The notes under the pieces: model-generated
The model's database searches: none
Seen by the model: only the letters and a program-made list of their open reading frames with translations
Told to the model about the DNA's origin: nothing
Translations under genes and position numbers: made by a program
Origin: Methanobacteriota archaeon
GTDB taxonomy: Archaea; Thermoplasmatota; Poseidoniia; Poseidoniales; Poseidoniaceae
DNA length: 9,238 nucleotides
NCBI GenBank assembly: GCA_002714305.1
Contig: PAWY01000019.1
Span: 26,635-35,872, forward strand
Direction: 5' to 3'
Shown here: piece by piece, positions 1 to 7,586 of the stretch
How positions within the stretch are numbered: the first letter of the stretch is position 1
How the letters are laid out: every line of letters begins with the position of its first letter

Positions 1-1713
1 TGGGTCAACGCTGATCTCGAGGAACGATGAGTTGAGCATCGTGCCATGCAAGTCAATGCAGCGATGGACGTAGGCGCCGGCCGGCACATCGTACCAGTGC
101 GTCGAGGGGACGACCTCGAGGGAAGGCCGTACATCGGTTTCAACCACTTGATAATCGCCGTTCATCGAGACAACATAACTGAGGTTGGCGAGCGTGGGTT
201 GAGTTGGAGCGTTCCAGGTGAGGTTCATCCAGAAAAAGGCCGTTCGTTTTGGAAGAAGGTCGGAGCCGCACCCTTGGTCGTCGAGGGTGTACGTGGTCTC
301 CCCATCACAGTCCCACGAAACAGTCCACCCTTGACCGGGCCGTTCAAGGTAGGCCCCCACAGCGAAAGGTTTGGCCAAGGCTGAAGGGTTTGTGATACGA
401 ATTTCAGTGGAGGAGAGCCAGGTGCCGTCTTCTTGCAGAAGCGCCACTTCGGGGGCAGCAAGCTCGTGGGTCAAAGGGTCATCCCAGGTGGATTCGTGGA
501 GAACAGGCTGGGCGGCCGGGAGAAGCAAGAGGAAAACGAGGAGAAGCAGGAGACCCATGCGGCCATGGTCCGCCTCAGACAGCCCATTCGTTTCGTCAAG
601 GAGCAGAGGGATTCGGAGGTCATTTCCAAAGAAAAAGAGGAGCGGGAGCACCAAAGCGAAGACAAGAAACCACAAGGAAAATTGCTCAAACACGCCAAAC
701 ACATAGGCGCAGAACAGGGTCGCAACAAGAATCAGACTTTGGGTGCTTGAACTGCGTGCATCCAAGAGCCCCATACGAGCGATGAGCAGACGACCGCCGG
801 GGAAAGTTGGGATAGGGAGCATGGAGACCCATGCGAAAAGCATCAACATTCCACCTGCATGCACCCAAGGATGAGCCCAGAGCAGACGGATGAAGGCATC
901 GTTTCCGAGGAGCGGTTCTGCAAACAGCGAGATGAAAAGCGGTGGAACAGAGACCAACGGCATGGCGTTTGAGGTGAGGTATTCCGGCGTCATGGACAAC
1001 CCCATCAGCATCATGAGGACGCCAGCGAATCCCAACACAAGTGGGACGGTGAGGGCGGTGAATCCGATGGATGCTCGGTCAGGCCAAGGCCTTGCATCCA
1101 TACGAGGCATGGTCGGAATCAGGAGCAATCCAAAAGGCCAAAACAACCAGGATGAAGGAAACAAACCAAGAGCGTAGAGGGCGATGGTGAAATCTGGAAC
1201 GGGCATAAGATGACCGCTGCGTACGCCGTACTGGGAGGCAACGTAGCGTTGAATCTGGCTCGCAATGAGAAGAACGATGAGGACAGGAAGGGTATACCCG
1301 AGAAGGGCATCGACGAGGGAAGATGAGTGAAACCAACCTTCGGAAGGACGGGCATTGGACATCCATTGGTCGCCTGCAAGGGTAAGGGTGAGCAAAGACA
1401 GCCCCCAAAACACCAGAACGGTGTTCACCCTTGGGAATTGACGCTCAGGTGCGGGAAAGACCGTGATAACCCATTCTTCGTCCTTGGTGAGTTTCCCCAT
1501 CCAGCCCAACTTCTCAAGATGAGCGTTGAGTTGGATCAAGTCATCGTGGATGGTTTCGTCGGAGGAGGCAACCTGCCAAGCAGGCCATCGGCCTCCATTT
1601 TTACTCAGTACATTGACGTATTCGCTCAGCGTTGAAGCCAGCAAATCGTGTTGAGACCATGCCTTCTTGTGGTGAGGCAAGCCGGTTTCAATCTCAACGG
1701 ATGAATCGTCCAA
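1..1713 (-). CDS. Site-2-protease-like (M50/EGY-type) membrane pseudoprotease with C-terminal extension, 3' partial
   Basis: An open frame of 571 codons without a stop reaches the left edge. I translated it by hand. The N-terminal soluble part (about 1-95) followed by a membrane helix (about 97-114) resembles the start of archaeal and plant EGY-type S2P proteins. Further hydrophobic segments lie near 133-152, 176-200, 216-240, 250-268, 281-302, 323-343, 345-362 and 386-402. Residues 281-310 (HPWVHAGG ... LPIPTFPGGRLL) align without gaps to the family pattern HPxxxAGxxGLxxTxxNLLPxxxLDGGH. The catalytic residues are missing: the HExxH position reads ASQIQ (151-155), followed by the normal YGV, and the LDGG aspartate is Pro305. 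A probably exoplasmic, beta-like domain with Cys469, Cys482 and Cys552 follows from about 403. The start is TTG, seven bases after a G-run; an in-frame stop lies upstream and the first in-frame ATG is residue 72, inside the conserved N-terminal region. Homology to S2P is confident; function is unknown, probably non-proteolytic. Confidence 0.82.
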   Translation of the reverse strand, partial: MDDSSVEIETGLPHHKKAWSQHDLLASTLSEYVNVLSKNGGRWPAWQVASSDETIHDDLIQLNAHLEKLGWMGKLTKDEEWVITVFPAPERQFPRVNTVLVFWGLSLLTLTLAGDQWMSNARPSEGWFHSSSLVDALLGYTLPVLIVLLIASQIQRYVASQYGVRSGHLMPVPDFTIALYALGLFPSSWLFWPFGLLLIPTMPRMDARPWPDRASIGFTALTVPLVLGFAGVLMMLMGLSMTPEYLTSNAMPLVSVPPLFISLFAEPLLGNDAFIRLLWAHPWVHAGGMLMLFAWVSMLPIPTFPGGRLLIARMGLLDARSSSTQSLILVATLFCAYVFGVFEQFSLWFLVFALVLPLLFFFGNDLRIPLLLDETNGLSEADHGRMGLLLLLVFLLLLPAAQPVLHESTWDDPLTHELAAPEVALLQEDGTWLSSTEIRITNPSALAKPFAVGAYLERPGQGWTVSWDCDGETTYTLDDQGCGSDLLPKRTAFFWMNLTWNAPTQPTLANLSYVVSMNGDYQVVETDVRPSLEVVPSTHWYDVPAGAYVHRCIDLHGTMLNSSFLEISVDP

Positions 1714-1781
1714 GACATGGCCCCCTTGTTGCGTCTGTGCGGCCCATCCTCCATGAATCCCTCGTTAGGGAATTCTAGGTC
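1714..1781 (-). other. Spacer between atpD and the S2P-like gene
   Basis: These 68 bases separate the atpD stop from the TTG start of the next gene. They contain a small inverted repeat (TCCCT, loop CGTT, AGGGA on the plus strand, 1758-1771) without a following T-run, so it is a poor terminator. A GGAGG at 1748-1752 and a G-run at 1721-1725 precede the start. I see no convincing TATA-like promoter. The simplest reading is that the downstream gene is transcribed with the operon. Confidence 0.5.
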
Positions 1782-2399
1782 TCACTTGTTCTTGAATCGC
1801 TTGAGACGGAAGGTTTCTTCACGTTCCATCTCTTCCAACCGCAGTTGAATGAAGACCTTGGCTTCTTCCAACTCAGGGATCACTTTGAACTCGAGGGCAT
1901 TGACACGGCGCTTGGTTGCTTCAATTTCAGCCAGCAGGCGCTTGAGCGTGGCTTCCATTTCAGATGCCTTGACAATTTTTTCAATCAATTCGCTGAAGGA
2001 ATCGCTGGCTTCGTCGATGTAGGGCGAGGAACCGATGAAACCGATGCCTCGCTCCGTAAAGGTCGACTTGAGGTTGCTTCCAGTTACGCTGGGAACCACG
2101 ACACCCATGATGTTGCGGCGCTCAACTTCGACCTCGGGGTGAGCCGAGTTCGCAATGGCAGCCGCCCGAACAGCGAGCCCTCCTTCAATGGCGTTGGCCA
2201 AATCGATCCGAGTCTTGGCCAGCCGGTAAGCATCGGTCAAGTCTCGCTTGGCCTTGATCATCTCAGAAAGCAGGGTTCGGAACTCATGGAAGAGACCGTC
2301 ACGCTTCATTTTCAAGAGCTTGTAACCGTTCTTGGTTTGCTTGATGCGAGCCTTGAGTTTGATGAGTTCGCTGCGGGTTGGTTTGATGTCCAGTGCCAT
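1782..2399 (-). CDS. atpD: A-type ATP synthase subunit D (central rotor shaft)
   Basis: Subunit D is the long helical shaft that rotates inside the A3B3 head and, with F, transmits torque to C and the K ring. The 205-residue protein has the family hallmarks: an N-terminal PTRSELIKLKARI segment (7-19) followed by a Lys-rich helix ending KRDGLFHEF (32-40), a variable middle (about 75-130), and the C-terminal helix with RRVNALE (164-170) and an ERE-type Glu/Arg-rich tail. Length is normal for the family. It starts 35 bases after atpB with a very strong ribosome binding site (AAGGAGGTGA). It is the last conventional subunit gene of the operon, as in most archaeal operons. Assignment is secure. 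Confidence 0.97.
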   Translation of the reverse strand: MALDIKPTRSELIKLKARIKQTKNGYKLLKMKRDGLFHEFRTLLSEMIKAKRDLTDAYRLAKTRIDLANAIEGGLAVRAAAIANSAHPEVEVERRNIMGVVVPSVTGSNLKSTFTERGIGFIGSSPYIDEASDSFSELIEKIVKASEMEATLKRLLAEIEATKRRVNALEFKVIPELEEAKVFIQLRLEEMEREETFRLKRFKNK

Positions 2400-2405
2400 G
2401 CATCC

Positions 2406-2415
2406 TCACCTCCTT
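2406..2415 (-). promoter_or_regulatory. Strong Shine-Dalgarno of atpD
   Basis: AAGGAGGTGA, read on the minus strand, is fully complementary to the usual 16S rRNA 3' end and sits 6 bases before the atpD ATG. It is the strongest ribosome binding site in the window. Confidence 0.85.
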
Positions 2416-2434
2416 CTCTTGGGTTGCCTCAAGT

Positions 2435-3814
2435 TCACTCTCGGTTGTCGGGGTGGTACTTCTCAATCCACTTTTGGTCGAGACGAACGAGGTACTTCGT
2501 GTCAATGGATGACATGAGCGTCCAGCACAAATCGAGGGTCTCGTCAATGGACCGGTCTTCATCACGGGATTGGCGCAGGAAGCGGTCTTCAAAGACACCA
2601 GAGAAGTCAAGAAGTTGCTTATCACGTTCATTGAGGGCGTCTTCACCGACGATGGCGACGAGCCCACGAAGTTCTCGACCTTGAGCATAGGCAGCGTACA
2701 TTTGGTCGGAGACCGACTTGTGGTCCTCACGGGTGGTTTCTGCACCGATGCAGGAACCCATCAGACGGGACAACGAGGGAAGAACGTTGATCGGCGGATA
2801 GATACCTTGTTGATGCAATTCACGGCTAATCACGATTTGTCCTTCAGTAATGTATCCAGACAAGTCGGGAATGGGGTGAGTGATGTCGTCACCGGGCATC
2901 GTCAAAATTGGGAATTGGGTAATGGAACCCTTCTTGCCCTTCACGATACCTGCACGCTCGTAAAGCATGGCGAGGTCAGTGTACATGTATCCGGGATATC
3001 CACGTCGGCCAGGAACTTCTTCACGAGCTGCACCGATTTGACGTAGGGCGTCGCAATAGTTGGTCATGTCCGTGTAAATCACGAGAACGTGGTAGTCTTT
3101 CTCAAAGGCCAGGTATTCTGCAGCGGTCAAGGCAAGACGAGGGGTGATGATTCGCTCAACGGCTGGGTCGTCTGCAAGGTTAACGAACAACACAGCGTTC
3201 TCAAGCGCACCGGTACGCTCCAAATCGGAACGGAAGAAGTTGTATTCTTCAGCGGTGATACCCATGGCGCAGAACACCACAATGAACTCTTCATCGGAAC
3301 CCTTCAACTTGGCTTGCCGAGCGATTTGCAAGGCAATGTCGTTGTGGGGGAGACCCGAAGCCGAAAAGATCGGGAGTTTTTGTCCACGAACGAGGGTCGT
3401 ACAGCAGTCAATGGCTGAGATACCTGTTTGAATGAAATCGTGGGGTGATTGTCGGCTGTACGGGTTGATGGCCGCACCGATGATGTCTGCTTTCTCATCG
3501 GCGACAATTTCAGGTCCACCATCACGAGGGCGGCCTGCACCGTCCAAAATTCGCCCGATAAGGTCGGTGCTCACGGGGAGTTTGAACACATCGCCCATGA
3601 ACGTGACACCGGTTTCTCGGTTGATCTTGGCTGTTCCTTCAAACACTTGGACGATCACCAAGTCGTCGGAGGTGTCGAGCACCTGTCCGTTCTTGATGTC
3701 GCCGTTGGCGAGGCGGAGGGTAACGATTTCACCAAACGCAACAGGCTCGGTTTTGTTCAAAAAGACCAGAGGGCCTTTCACGTCGGTAATGGTTCGGTAT
3801 TCTTTTCCAGTCAT
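2435..3814 (-). CDS. atpB: A-type ATP synthase subunit B (non-catalytic head subunit)
   Basis: Subunit B alternates with A in the hexameric head; its nucleotide-site face is regulatory or structural. Typical marks, numbered from the first possible Met at 3820, are the beta-barrel start ([11 protein letters not shown], about 10-20), [14 protein letters not shown] (89-102), NPYSRQ (119-124), RGQKLPIF (145-152) and SASGLPHN (153-160), which replaces the catalytic P-loop as expected in B subunits. Length is about 460 residues, normal. Two in-frame ATGs lie six bases apart (3820 and 3814). The GGAG at 3824-3827 is only 3 bases from the first and 9 from the second, so I chose the second, giving 459 residues. 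The residues after ISAID are CC (139-140), where many relatives have GM or similar. It starts 13 bases after the atpA stop, and the atpA TGA lies inside the ribosome binding region. Confidence 0.96.
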   Translation of the reverse strand: MTGKEYRTITDVKGPLVFLNKTEPVAFGEIVTLRLANGDIKNGQVLDTSDDLVIVQVFEGTAKINRETGVTFMGDVFKLPVSTDLIGRILDGAGRPRDGGPEIVADEKADIIGAAINPYSRQSPHDFIQTGISAIDCCTTLVRGQKLPIFSASGLPHNDIALQIARQAKLKGSDEEFIVVFCAMGITAEEYNFFRSDLERTGALENAVLFVNLADDPAVERIITPRLALTAAEYLAFEKDYHVLVIYTDMTNYCDALRQIGAAREEVPGRRGYPGYMYTDLAMLYERAGIVKGKKGSITQFPILTMPGDDITHPIPDLSGYITEGQIVISRELHQQGIYPPINVLPSLSRLMGSCIGAETTREDHKSVSDQMYAAYAQGRELRGLVAIVGEDALNERDKQLLDFSGVFEDRFLRQSRDEDRSIDETLDLCWTLMSSIDTKYLVRLDQKWIEKYHPDNRE

Positions 3815-3820
3815 CTTCAT

Positions 3821-3829
3821 CCTCTCCTC
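3821..3829 (-). promoter_or_regulatory. Ribosome binding site deciding the atpB start
   Basis: GAGGAGAGG on the minus strand overlaps the atpA stop codon and abuts the first possible atpB ATG at 3820. Its spacing fits the second ATG (3814) better. Confidence 0.6.
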
Positions 3830-5567
3830 AGTTGGCCTCCACGGCGTTGGCGATTTGTTCGGTCATCTCTTTGACCATGGCTTCAATACGGTCGATGTAG
3901 CCCTTCTCGAACCGACCACGCATCAAATCTGAGCGGGCAGGCACGTTAACAACGTCGTTGAGCAGTGCACCGTCAGCCATGGCGCCTTTGGCAGCTTCTT
4001 GGAAGGAAAGAATGGCCTTGGCCATCTGATACTGCAGATGGATGTCGCAGTAGGCGTCAACATCGTGGAACCCGTTTTGTTGAAGGAAGAACTCACGAAT
4101 CATACGGGCGACTTCCAAGGTCAACTGTTGGTCAACAGGAAGGGCATCGGAACCGACCAGTTGAACGATTTCTTGCAACTCAGCCTCAATCTGAAGAAGA
4201 CCACTGATCTGCGTTCGAATCTCAGGGAAATCTTGAGCGATGTTGTCGCGGAACCATTGGTCGAGGCTCTGTGGGTACAACGAGTACGAATTGAGCCAGT
4301 TGATGGCAGGGAAGTGGCGTTGTCGGGCCAGTCCTGCGTCAAGACCCCAGAACACCTTCACGATACGAAGCGTACCTTGAGAGACCGGTTCTGAAATGTC
4401 CCCACCAGGTGGAGACACTGCACCGATAACGGTGACTGAGCCATCGTCGCCATTCAGGGTTTCAACACGGCCAGCGCGTTCGTAGAACTCGGCGATTCTC
4501 GATGAGAGGTAAGCGGGGTACCCTTCCTCACCGGGCATCTCCTCAAGACGGGATGAAATTTCACGCATGGCTTCAGCCCAACGAGAGGTTGAGTCGGCCA
4601 TGAGTGCCACATCGTACCCCATGTCTCGGAAGTACTCGGCGATGGTGATTCCTGTGTACACCGATGCTTCTCGAGCGGCCACAGGCATGTTGGACGTGTT
4701 GGCGATCATGACCGTTCGGTTCATGAGTGGTTTCCCGGTGTTTGGGTCAATCAAGTGAGGGAACTCGTCCAACACTTCGGTCATCTCGTTTCCACGCTCA
4801 CCGCAGCCAATGTAGACCACGAGTTGGGCGTCGGAATACTTGGCGAGGGATTGTTGGGTGACGGTCTTTCCTGAACCGAACGGTCCAGGAATTCCTGCAG
4901 CACCACCCTTGGCCAAGGGGAACAAGAAGTCAAGGATGCGCATCCCCGTCACAAGAGGGGTGTCGGGAGCGTACTTCTGAGTGTAAGGTCGGGGGGTTCG
5001 GACCGGCCACTTTTGCATCATTTGGAGTTCGGTTCCGTCATCGAGAACGCAGACCGTTTGTGTGACGTTGAAATCACCGGATTCAATGCTCTTGACTTTC
5101 CCGCCCTTTCCGGGTGGAATCATGATTTTGTGAACGATGGTTTCGGTCTCTTGGACGTGGCCAATCACTTGCCCGCTGACCACGTCGTCGCCCTTGGCAA
5201 CTTGAGGTTCAAAGGTCCAGGTCTTTTCCATGTCGAAAGCGTCAGCGTCCACACCACGGGTGATGAAGACACCCATGACTTCCTCGAGGGTGGCGAGTGG
5301 CCGCTGAATACCGTCATAAATCTGGGTCAAGAGGCCGGGGCCCAAGGAAACAGACAGCGTTTCTTCAGTGTTCAACACGGGTTCTCCAGGACGAATACCT
5401 GAGGTGTCTTCGTAAACCTGAATCACGGCTTTATCACCGTGCAGTTCAATCACTTCACCCATCAAACCTTCATGGCCAACACGTACAACGTCATACATTG
5501 CAGCATTCATGCCTGTAGCGGTTACGACAGGTCCCGAAATTCGGTAAATTACTCCTTCATTGCTCAT
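3828..5567 (-). CDS. atpA: A-type ATP synthase catalytic subunit A
   Basis: Subunit A carries the catalytic ATP sites of the soluble head. Numbered from the upstream Met at 5576, it shows the N-terminal barrel (IYRISGPVV, 10-18), the A-specific non-homologous region (about 115-190), the Walker A loop GPFGSGKT (231-238), the GER motif with catalytic Glu260, and a Walker B region with [13 protein letters not shown] (324-336). [10 protein letters not shown] (348-357) and a helical C-terminal domain follow. Length (579-582) is normal, and no intein interrupts the P-loop region, where some archaeal A subunits carry one. ATG codons occur at 5576 and 5567. The AGGAG at 5578-5582 is 1 base from the first and 10 from the second, so the second (MSNEGVIYR) is preferred. 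The gene lies 31 bases after atpF and 13 before atpB. Assignment is secure. Confidence 0.97.
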   Translation of the reverse strand: MSNEGVIYRISGPVVTATGMNAAMYDVVRVGHEGLMGEVIELHGDKAVIQVYEDTSGIRPGEPVLNTEETLSVSLGPGLLTQIYDGIQRPLATLEEVMGVFITRGVDADAFDMEKTWTFEPQVAKGDDVVSGQVIGHVQETETIVHKIMIPPGKGGKVKSIESGDFNVTQTVCVLDDGTELQMMQKWPVRTPRPYTQKYAPDTPLVTGMRILDFLFPLAKGGAAGIPGPFGSGKTVTQQSLAKYSDAQLVVYIGCGERGNEMTEVLDEFPHLIDPNTGKPLMNRTVMIANTSNMPVAAREASVYTGITIAEYFRDMGYDVALMADSTSRWAEAMREISSRLEEMPGEEGYPAYLSSRIAEFYERAGRVETLNGDDGSVTVIGAVSPPGGDISEPVSQGTLRIVKVFWGLDAGLARQRHFPAINWLNSYSLYPQSLDQWFRDNIAQDFPEIRTQISGLLQIEAELQEIVQLVGSDALPVDQQLTLEVARMIREFFLQQNGFHDVDAYCDIHLQYQMAKAILSFQEAAKGAMADGALLNDVVNVPARSDLMRGRFEKGYIDRIEAMVKEMTEQIANAVEAN

Positions 5568-5577
5568 TTTTTTCATT

Positions 5578-5582
5578 CTCCT
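5578..5582 (-). promoter_or_regulatory. Ribosome binding site deciding the atpA start
   Basis: AGGAG on the minus strand lies just one base before the ATG at 5576, too close for use, and 10 bases before the ATG at 5567. This supports the shorter start. Confidence 0.6.
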
Positions 5583-5598
5583 GTTTTGGGTTGGAACA

Positions 5599-5898
5599 TT
5601 ACTTCCACAAATCGACTCCTATGGCCTTGCGAATGGTGTCTCGCAAGGTGGTGTCTTCCTCCGTTCCGATGCCGAGCACGGTGGGGGAGACGGACGCCGA
5701 CAATTGATCTCGCAATCGGTCGGGCACCGTGGCCATCACGGCGGAGTCGACCACCATGATACCAACGGATTTGTTGTTGAGTAGCGAACGGAGCGTGGAA
5801 TGCAACTCCTCTTCGCCATCTGGATTGTAAAGACTGGAGAGTCCAGCAAGCTGGAAGCCCAGGGTAAAGGCAGGTGAACCAACGACTGCAATCTCCAT
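5599..5898 (-). CDS. atpF: A-type ATP synthase subunit F (central stalk)
   Basis: Subunit F is the small Rossmann-like protein that binds D in the central stalk. The 99-residue product begins [20 protein letters not shown], the expected first strand, glycine loop and helix. It then has a VGIMVVD strand (about 45-51), typical of the family's second half, and PTVLGIG (72-78) before a C-terminal helix. Length is normal. The ATG is preceded by GAGGTGA at 5903-5909, which overlaps the atpC stop codon, and the gap to atpC is 9 bases, suggesting translational coupling. This is the AtpF of archaeal nomenclature, unrelated to bacterial F-type subunit b. Identification rests on the fold pattern and on position between C and A. 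Confidence 0.94.
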   Translation of the reverse strand: MEIAVVGSPAFTLGFQLAGLSSLYNPDGEEELHSTLRSLLNNKSVGIMVVDSAVMATVPDRLRDQLSASVSPTVLGIGTEEDTTLRDTIRKAIGVDLWK

Positions 5899-5902
5899 GA
5901 TA

Positions 5903-5909
5903 TCACCTC
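5903..5909 (-). promoter_or_regulatory. Shine-Dalgarno of atpF overlapping the atpC stop
   Basis: GAGGTGA on the minus strand includes the first two bases (TG read as GA-side overlap) of the region around the atpC TGA at 5908-5910 and sits 4 bases before the atpF ATG. The arrangement is typical of translationally coupled genes. Confidence 0.7.
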
Positions 5910-6948
5910 AGAGTACGTGCGCCTCAAGCACTTCAGCGGACAAACCAGCGAGGCGTCCTCGAACGATAAGTCGCAAATCTGCGACTTCTTGAACTTTCAT
6001 GGCGATGTAGTGGATGATGGGGAGCGCCGATACTGGATGGAGGTAGCTCATCCTTTGCATCATGGCGTATTCCCGGGATTTCATCCACGTCACGACTGGG
6101 TCGAGGCTGCGGCTGGCTTCAGATTCTTCAAGAACGGTCTCAAAGGCGCCGTAATCAAATCGGTCTCCCGAACGAAGCATGTCGAGCATGGCCTCTTTTC
6201 CGTTGGCGGCGATGGCCGAGAAGGCTCGCTTGGGCACCAAGCGACCGCCAGGGATGAGCAGCGTGACGAGTTGTTCATTGGAGATCCCAACAGCGCTGGC
6301 TTCGAGGATGTTCACGATGTTCTTATGGTCGATTTCGGCAGCGAAAAGACGAGACAAAAACCGTGCGGGTGCTCCCTTTGATTGGAGAAGAGAGCGCTGT
6401 GAGGCGGCGTAGTAGTGCCGGTCAAGAGCGTCTTCATAATCAGCGAGGGAGCCATCTTCTGGTACCTTAGCAAGGGCAGAACCGAACGATTTCCGTCGCA
6501 TCAAAGCAGCAGCAGACTTCATGTCATCACAACTTTCAACCACTTTGAGCCATGGCGTGTTCACATCGTTGATTTCAGGCAAGATGCTGTTTCCAACTTC
6601 ATCCACCGAGACTTCGTTGTGAATGGCACGGAACACCGCTTTGGCGTTCTGATACTCAAACCGAGAAGTGTAGATCTCAATCAACGGTCGAATCGTTTTG
6701 TTCGCCATGTTCACCATTTCCGTTAACTCGCTTTCGAGGTTGTGCGTGAGCGCAGCCTCAACCAAGTCTCCGCCGGACAGTTTACCAGCATAGAGGTCAA
6801 TTTCAGTGCGGTAGCCGATGTCACCAACGGCCACGGTCAGCTGGTCAACGGATTGATTGATGAGTTGTCGAAGACGTGCTCGGTCGACCAACTTCTGCCG
6901 TCGTGCCTTGGCACGAGAGACGACATAGGGGGTATTTCCGAGCATCAT
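5908..6948 (-). CDS. atpC: A-type ATP synthase subunit C (rotor connector, V-ATPase d-like)
   Basis: Subunit C is the funnel-shaped helical protein that caps the K ring and links it to the D/F shaft. The product begins MMLGNTPYVVSRAKARRQKL, matching the family's N-terminal YxxxRxxA pattern. It is nearly all helical, contains an AEIDHKNIVNIL segment in its C-terminal half (family pattern E.D..Nl...lR), and ends RLIVRGRLAGLSAEVL, a recognisable C-terminal signature. A TTG at 6969 in the same frame would add seven residues and overlap the atpE stop. AGGTGA at 6953-6958 instead points to the ATG at 6948 (4 bases) or the adjacent ATG at 6945 (7 bases). With the 6948 start the protein has 346 residues, normal for the family, and follows atpE by 13 bases. 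Confidence 0.94.
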   Translation of the reverse strand: MMLGNTPYVVSRAKARRQKLVDRARLRQLINQSVDQLTVAVGDIGYRTEIDLYAGKLSGGDLVEAALTHNLESELTEMVNMANKTIRPLIEIYTSRFEYQNAKAVFRAIHNEVSVDEVGNSILPEINDVNTPWLKVVESCDDMKSAAALMRRKSFGSALAKVPEDGSLADYEDALDRHYYAASQRSLLQSKGAPARFLSRLFAAEIDHKNIVNILEASAVGISNEQLVTLLIPGGRLVPKRAFSAIAANGKEAMLDMLRSGDRFDYGAFETVLEESEASRSLDPVVTWMKSREYAMMQRMSYLHPVSALPIIHYIAMKVQEVADLRLIVRGRLAGLSAEVLEAHVL

Positions 6949-6952
6949 ATCT

Positions 6953-6959
6953 TCACCTT
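6953..6959 (-). promoter_or_regulatory. Ribosome binding site deciding the atpC start
   Basis: AAGGTGA on the minus strand lies just before the ATG pair at 6948 and 6945. It lies downstream of the alternative TTG (6969) and so cannot serve it. Confidence 0.6.
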
Positions 6960-6961
6960 CT

Positions 6962-7525
6962 TCATCCAAACAGTGTTTCGTTCACGGCGGCGAGTTGGTT
7001 GGACCAAGCTCGCTCGAGCATGTTGTCAAATCGCATGTCAAAGGAGACCGACCCGTCTTCGGCTTCGAGGATGAATCCTCCAAGACCGTCCACGCTTTCG
7101 CCAACCTTGCGGTCGCCTGCCTCTTTTGAGATGGCGGCTCGGTCGACTTCCACGGGGCGGATGATGTACTTGCCCTTGGCCAACTTCTTCGAGTCGGCAA
7201 GAAGTGATTTCAGCACAGCAGCGCGTCCTTTCATGCCTGGGTCAGCAATGTGTTCTCGTGCCGCCGCAAGGGTGGCGTCGAGGACTTTGCGCCGGGCAAT
7301 CAAAACGTCCTTCTGATTGGATTGGCGAGCGCTTGCAACGGTTTCTCGTGCAATTTGCTCGGCTTCTTTTTCTGCACGCTGCTGAGCTTCTTCTCGAAGG
7401 GCTGTGGCTTTCGCCTCGGCGTCGGCAAGCAATTGCTTGGCTTCGGCTTTGGCTTCGGTAATCAGCGCCTTTGCGTCGCTTTCAGCGGCCGCAGCGATGT
7501 CGTTGGCAAGTGTTTCTAGGGTCAT
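6962..7525 (-). CDS. atpE: A-type ATP synthase subunit E (peripheral stalk)
   Basis: Subunit E pairs with H/G in the peripheral stalk that holds the A3B3 head against rotation. The 187-residue protein has a long charged, Ala-rich N-terminal helix (about 1-95, with repeated AEAK/AEKEAEQ blocks, predicted coiled coil). A globular C-terminal domain follows, with GGFILEAEDGSVSFDMRF (about 149-166), the family signature for contact with the head, and a final helix. Length is normal. The ATG has GGAG eight bases upstream (7534-7537). It is separated from atpK by 61 bases, the longest gap inside the operon. The partner subunit H/G is not visible in the window. Confidence 0.95.
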   Translation of the reverse strand: MTLETLANDIAAAAESDAKALITEAKAEAKQLLADAEAKATALREEAQQRAEKEAEQIARETVASARQSNQKDVLIARRKVLDATLAAAREHIADPGMKGRAAVLKSLLADSKKLAKGKYIIRPVEVDRAAISKEAGDRKVGESVDGLGGFILEAEDGSVSFDMRFDNMLERAWSNQLAAVNETLFG

Positions 7526-7555
7526 CGTATCGTCTCCATTGTTCTTCGTTCAGGT

Positions 7556-7570
7556 TTGGGCAGAGCCCAA
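7556..7570 (-). promoter_or_regulatory. Small hairpin in the atpK-atpE spacer
   Basis: A perfect 6-base inverted repeat (TTGGGC, 3-base loop, GCCCAA) lies in the 61-base gap after the c-subunit gene. A second short inverted repeat (ACGGT, two bases, ACCGT) abuts it at 7570-7581. No T-run follows, so it is not a standard terminator. It might affect transcript processing, stability or translation between K, needed in many copies, and E, needed in few; that role is inference. Confidence 0.4.
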
Positions 7571-7586
7571 CGGTCAACCGTCGTCC

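Noticed and set aside
1079..1408. Short minus-strand frames (1079-1408, 1119-1379, 471-728) as separate small genes
   Set aside because: They are alternative frames inside the continuous S2P-like open frame from 1713 to 1, which has clear family motifs throughout.
1758..1771. Hairpin after atpD as an operon terminator
   Set aside because: The stem is only 5 base pairs and no T-run follows, so it does not support transcription ending before the S2P-like gene.
1845..2684. A 279-codon plus-strand open frame
   Set aside because: It lies opposite atpD and the end of atpB, has no family resemblance, and its composition is that of an antisense shadow of well-supported genes.
2299..2745. A 148-codon minus-strand open frame bridging atpB and atpD
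   Set aside because: It reads another frame of both genes and has no homology; each overlapped gene is fully conserved in its own frame.
4850..4890. Possible intein insertion at the P-loop of subunit A
   Set aside because: The P-loop and flanking sequence are continuous and the protein has normal length, so no intein is present.
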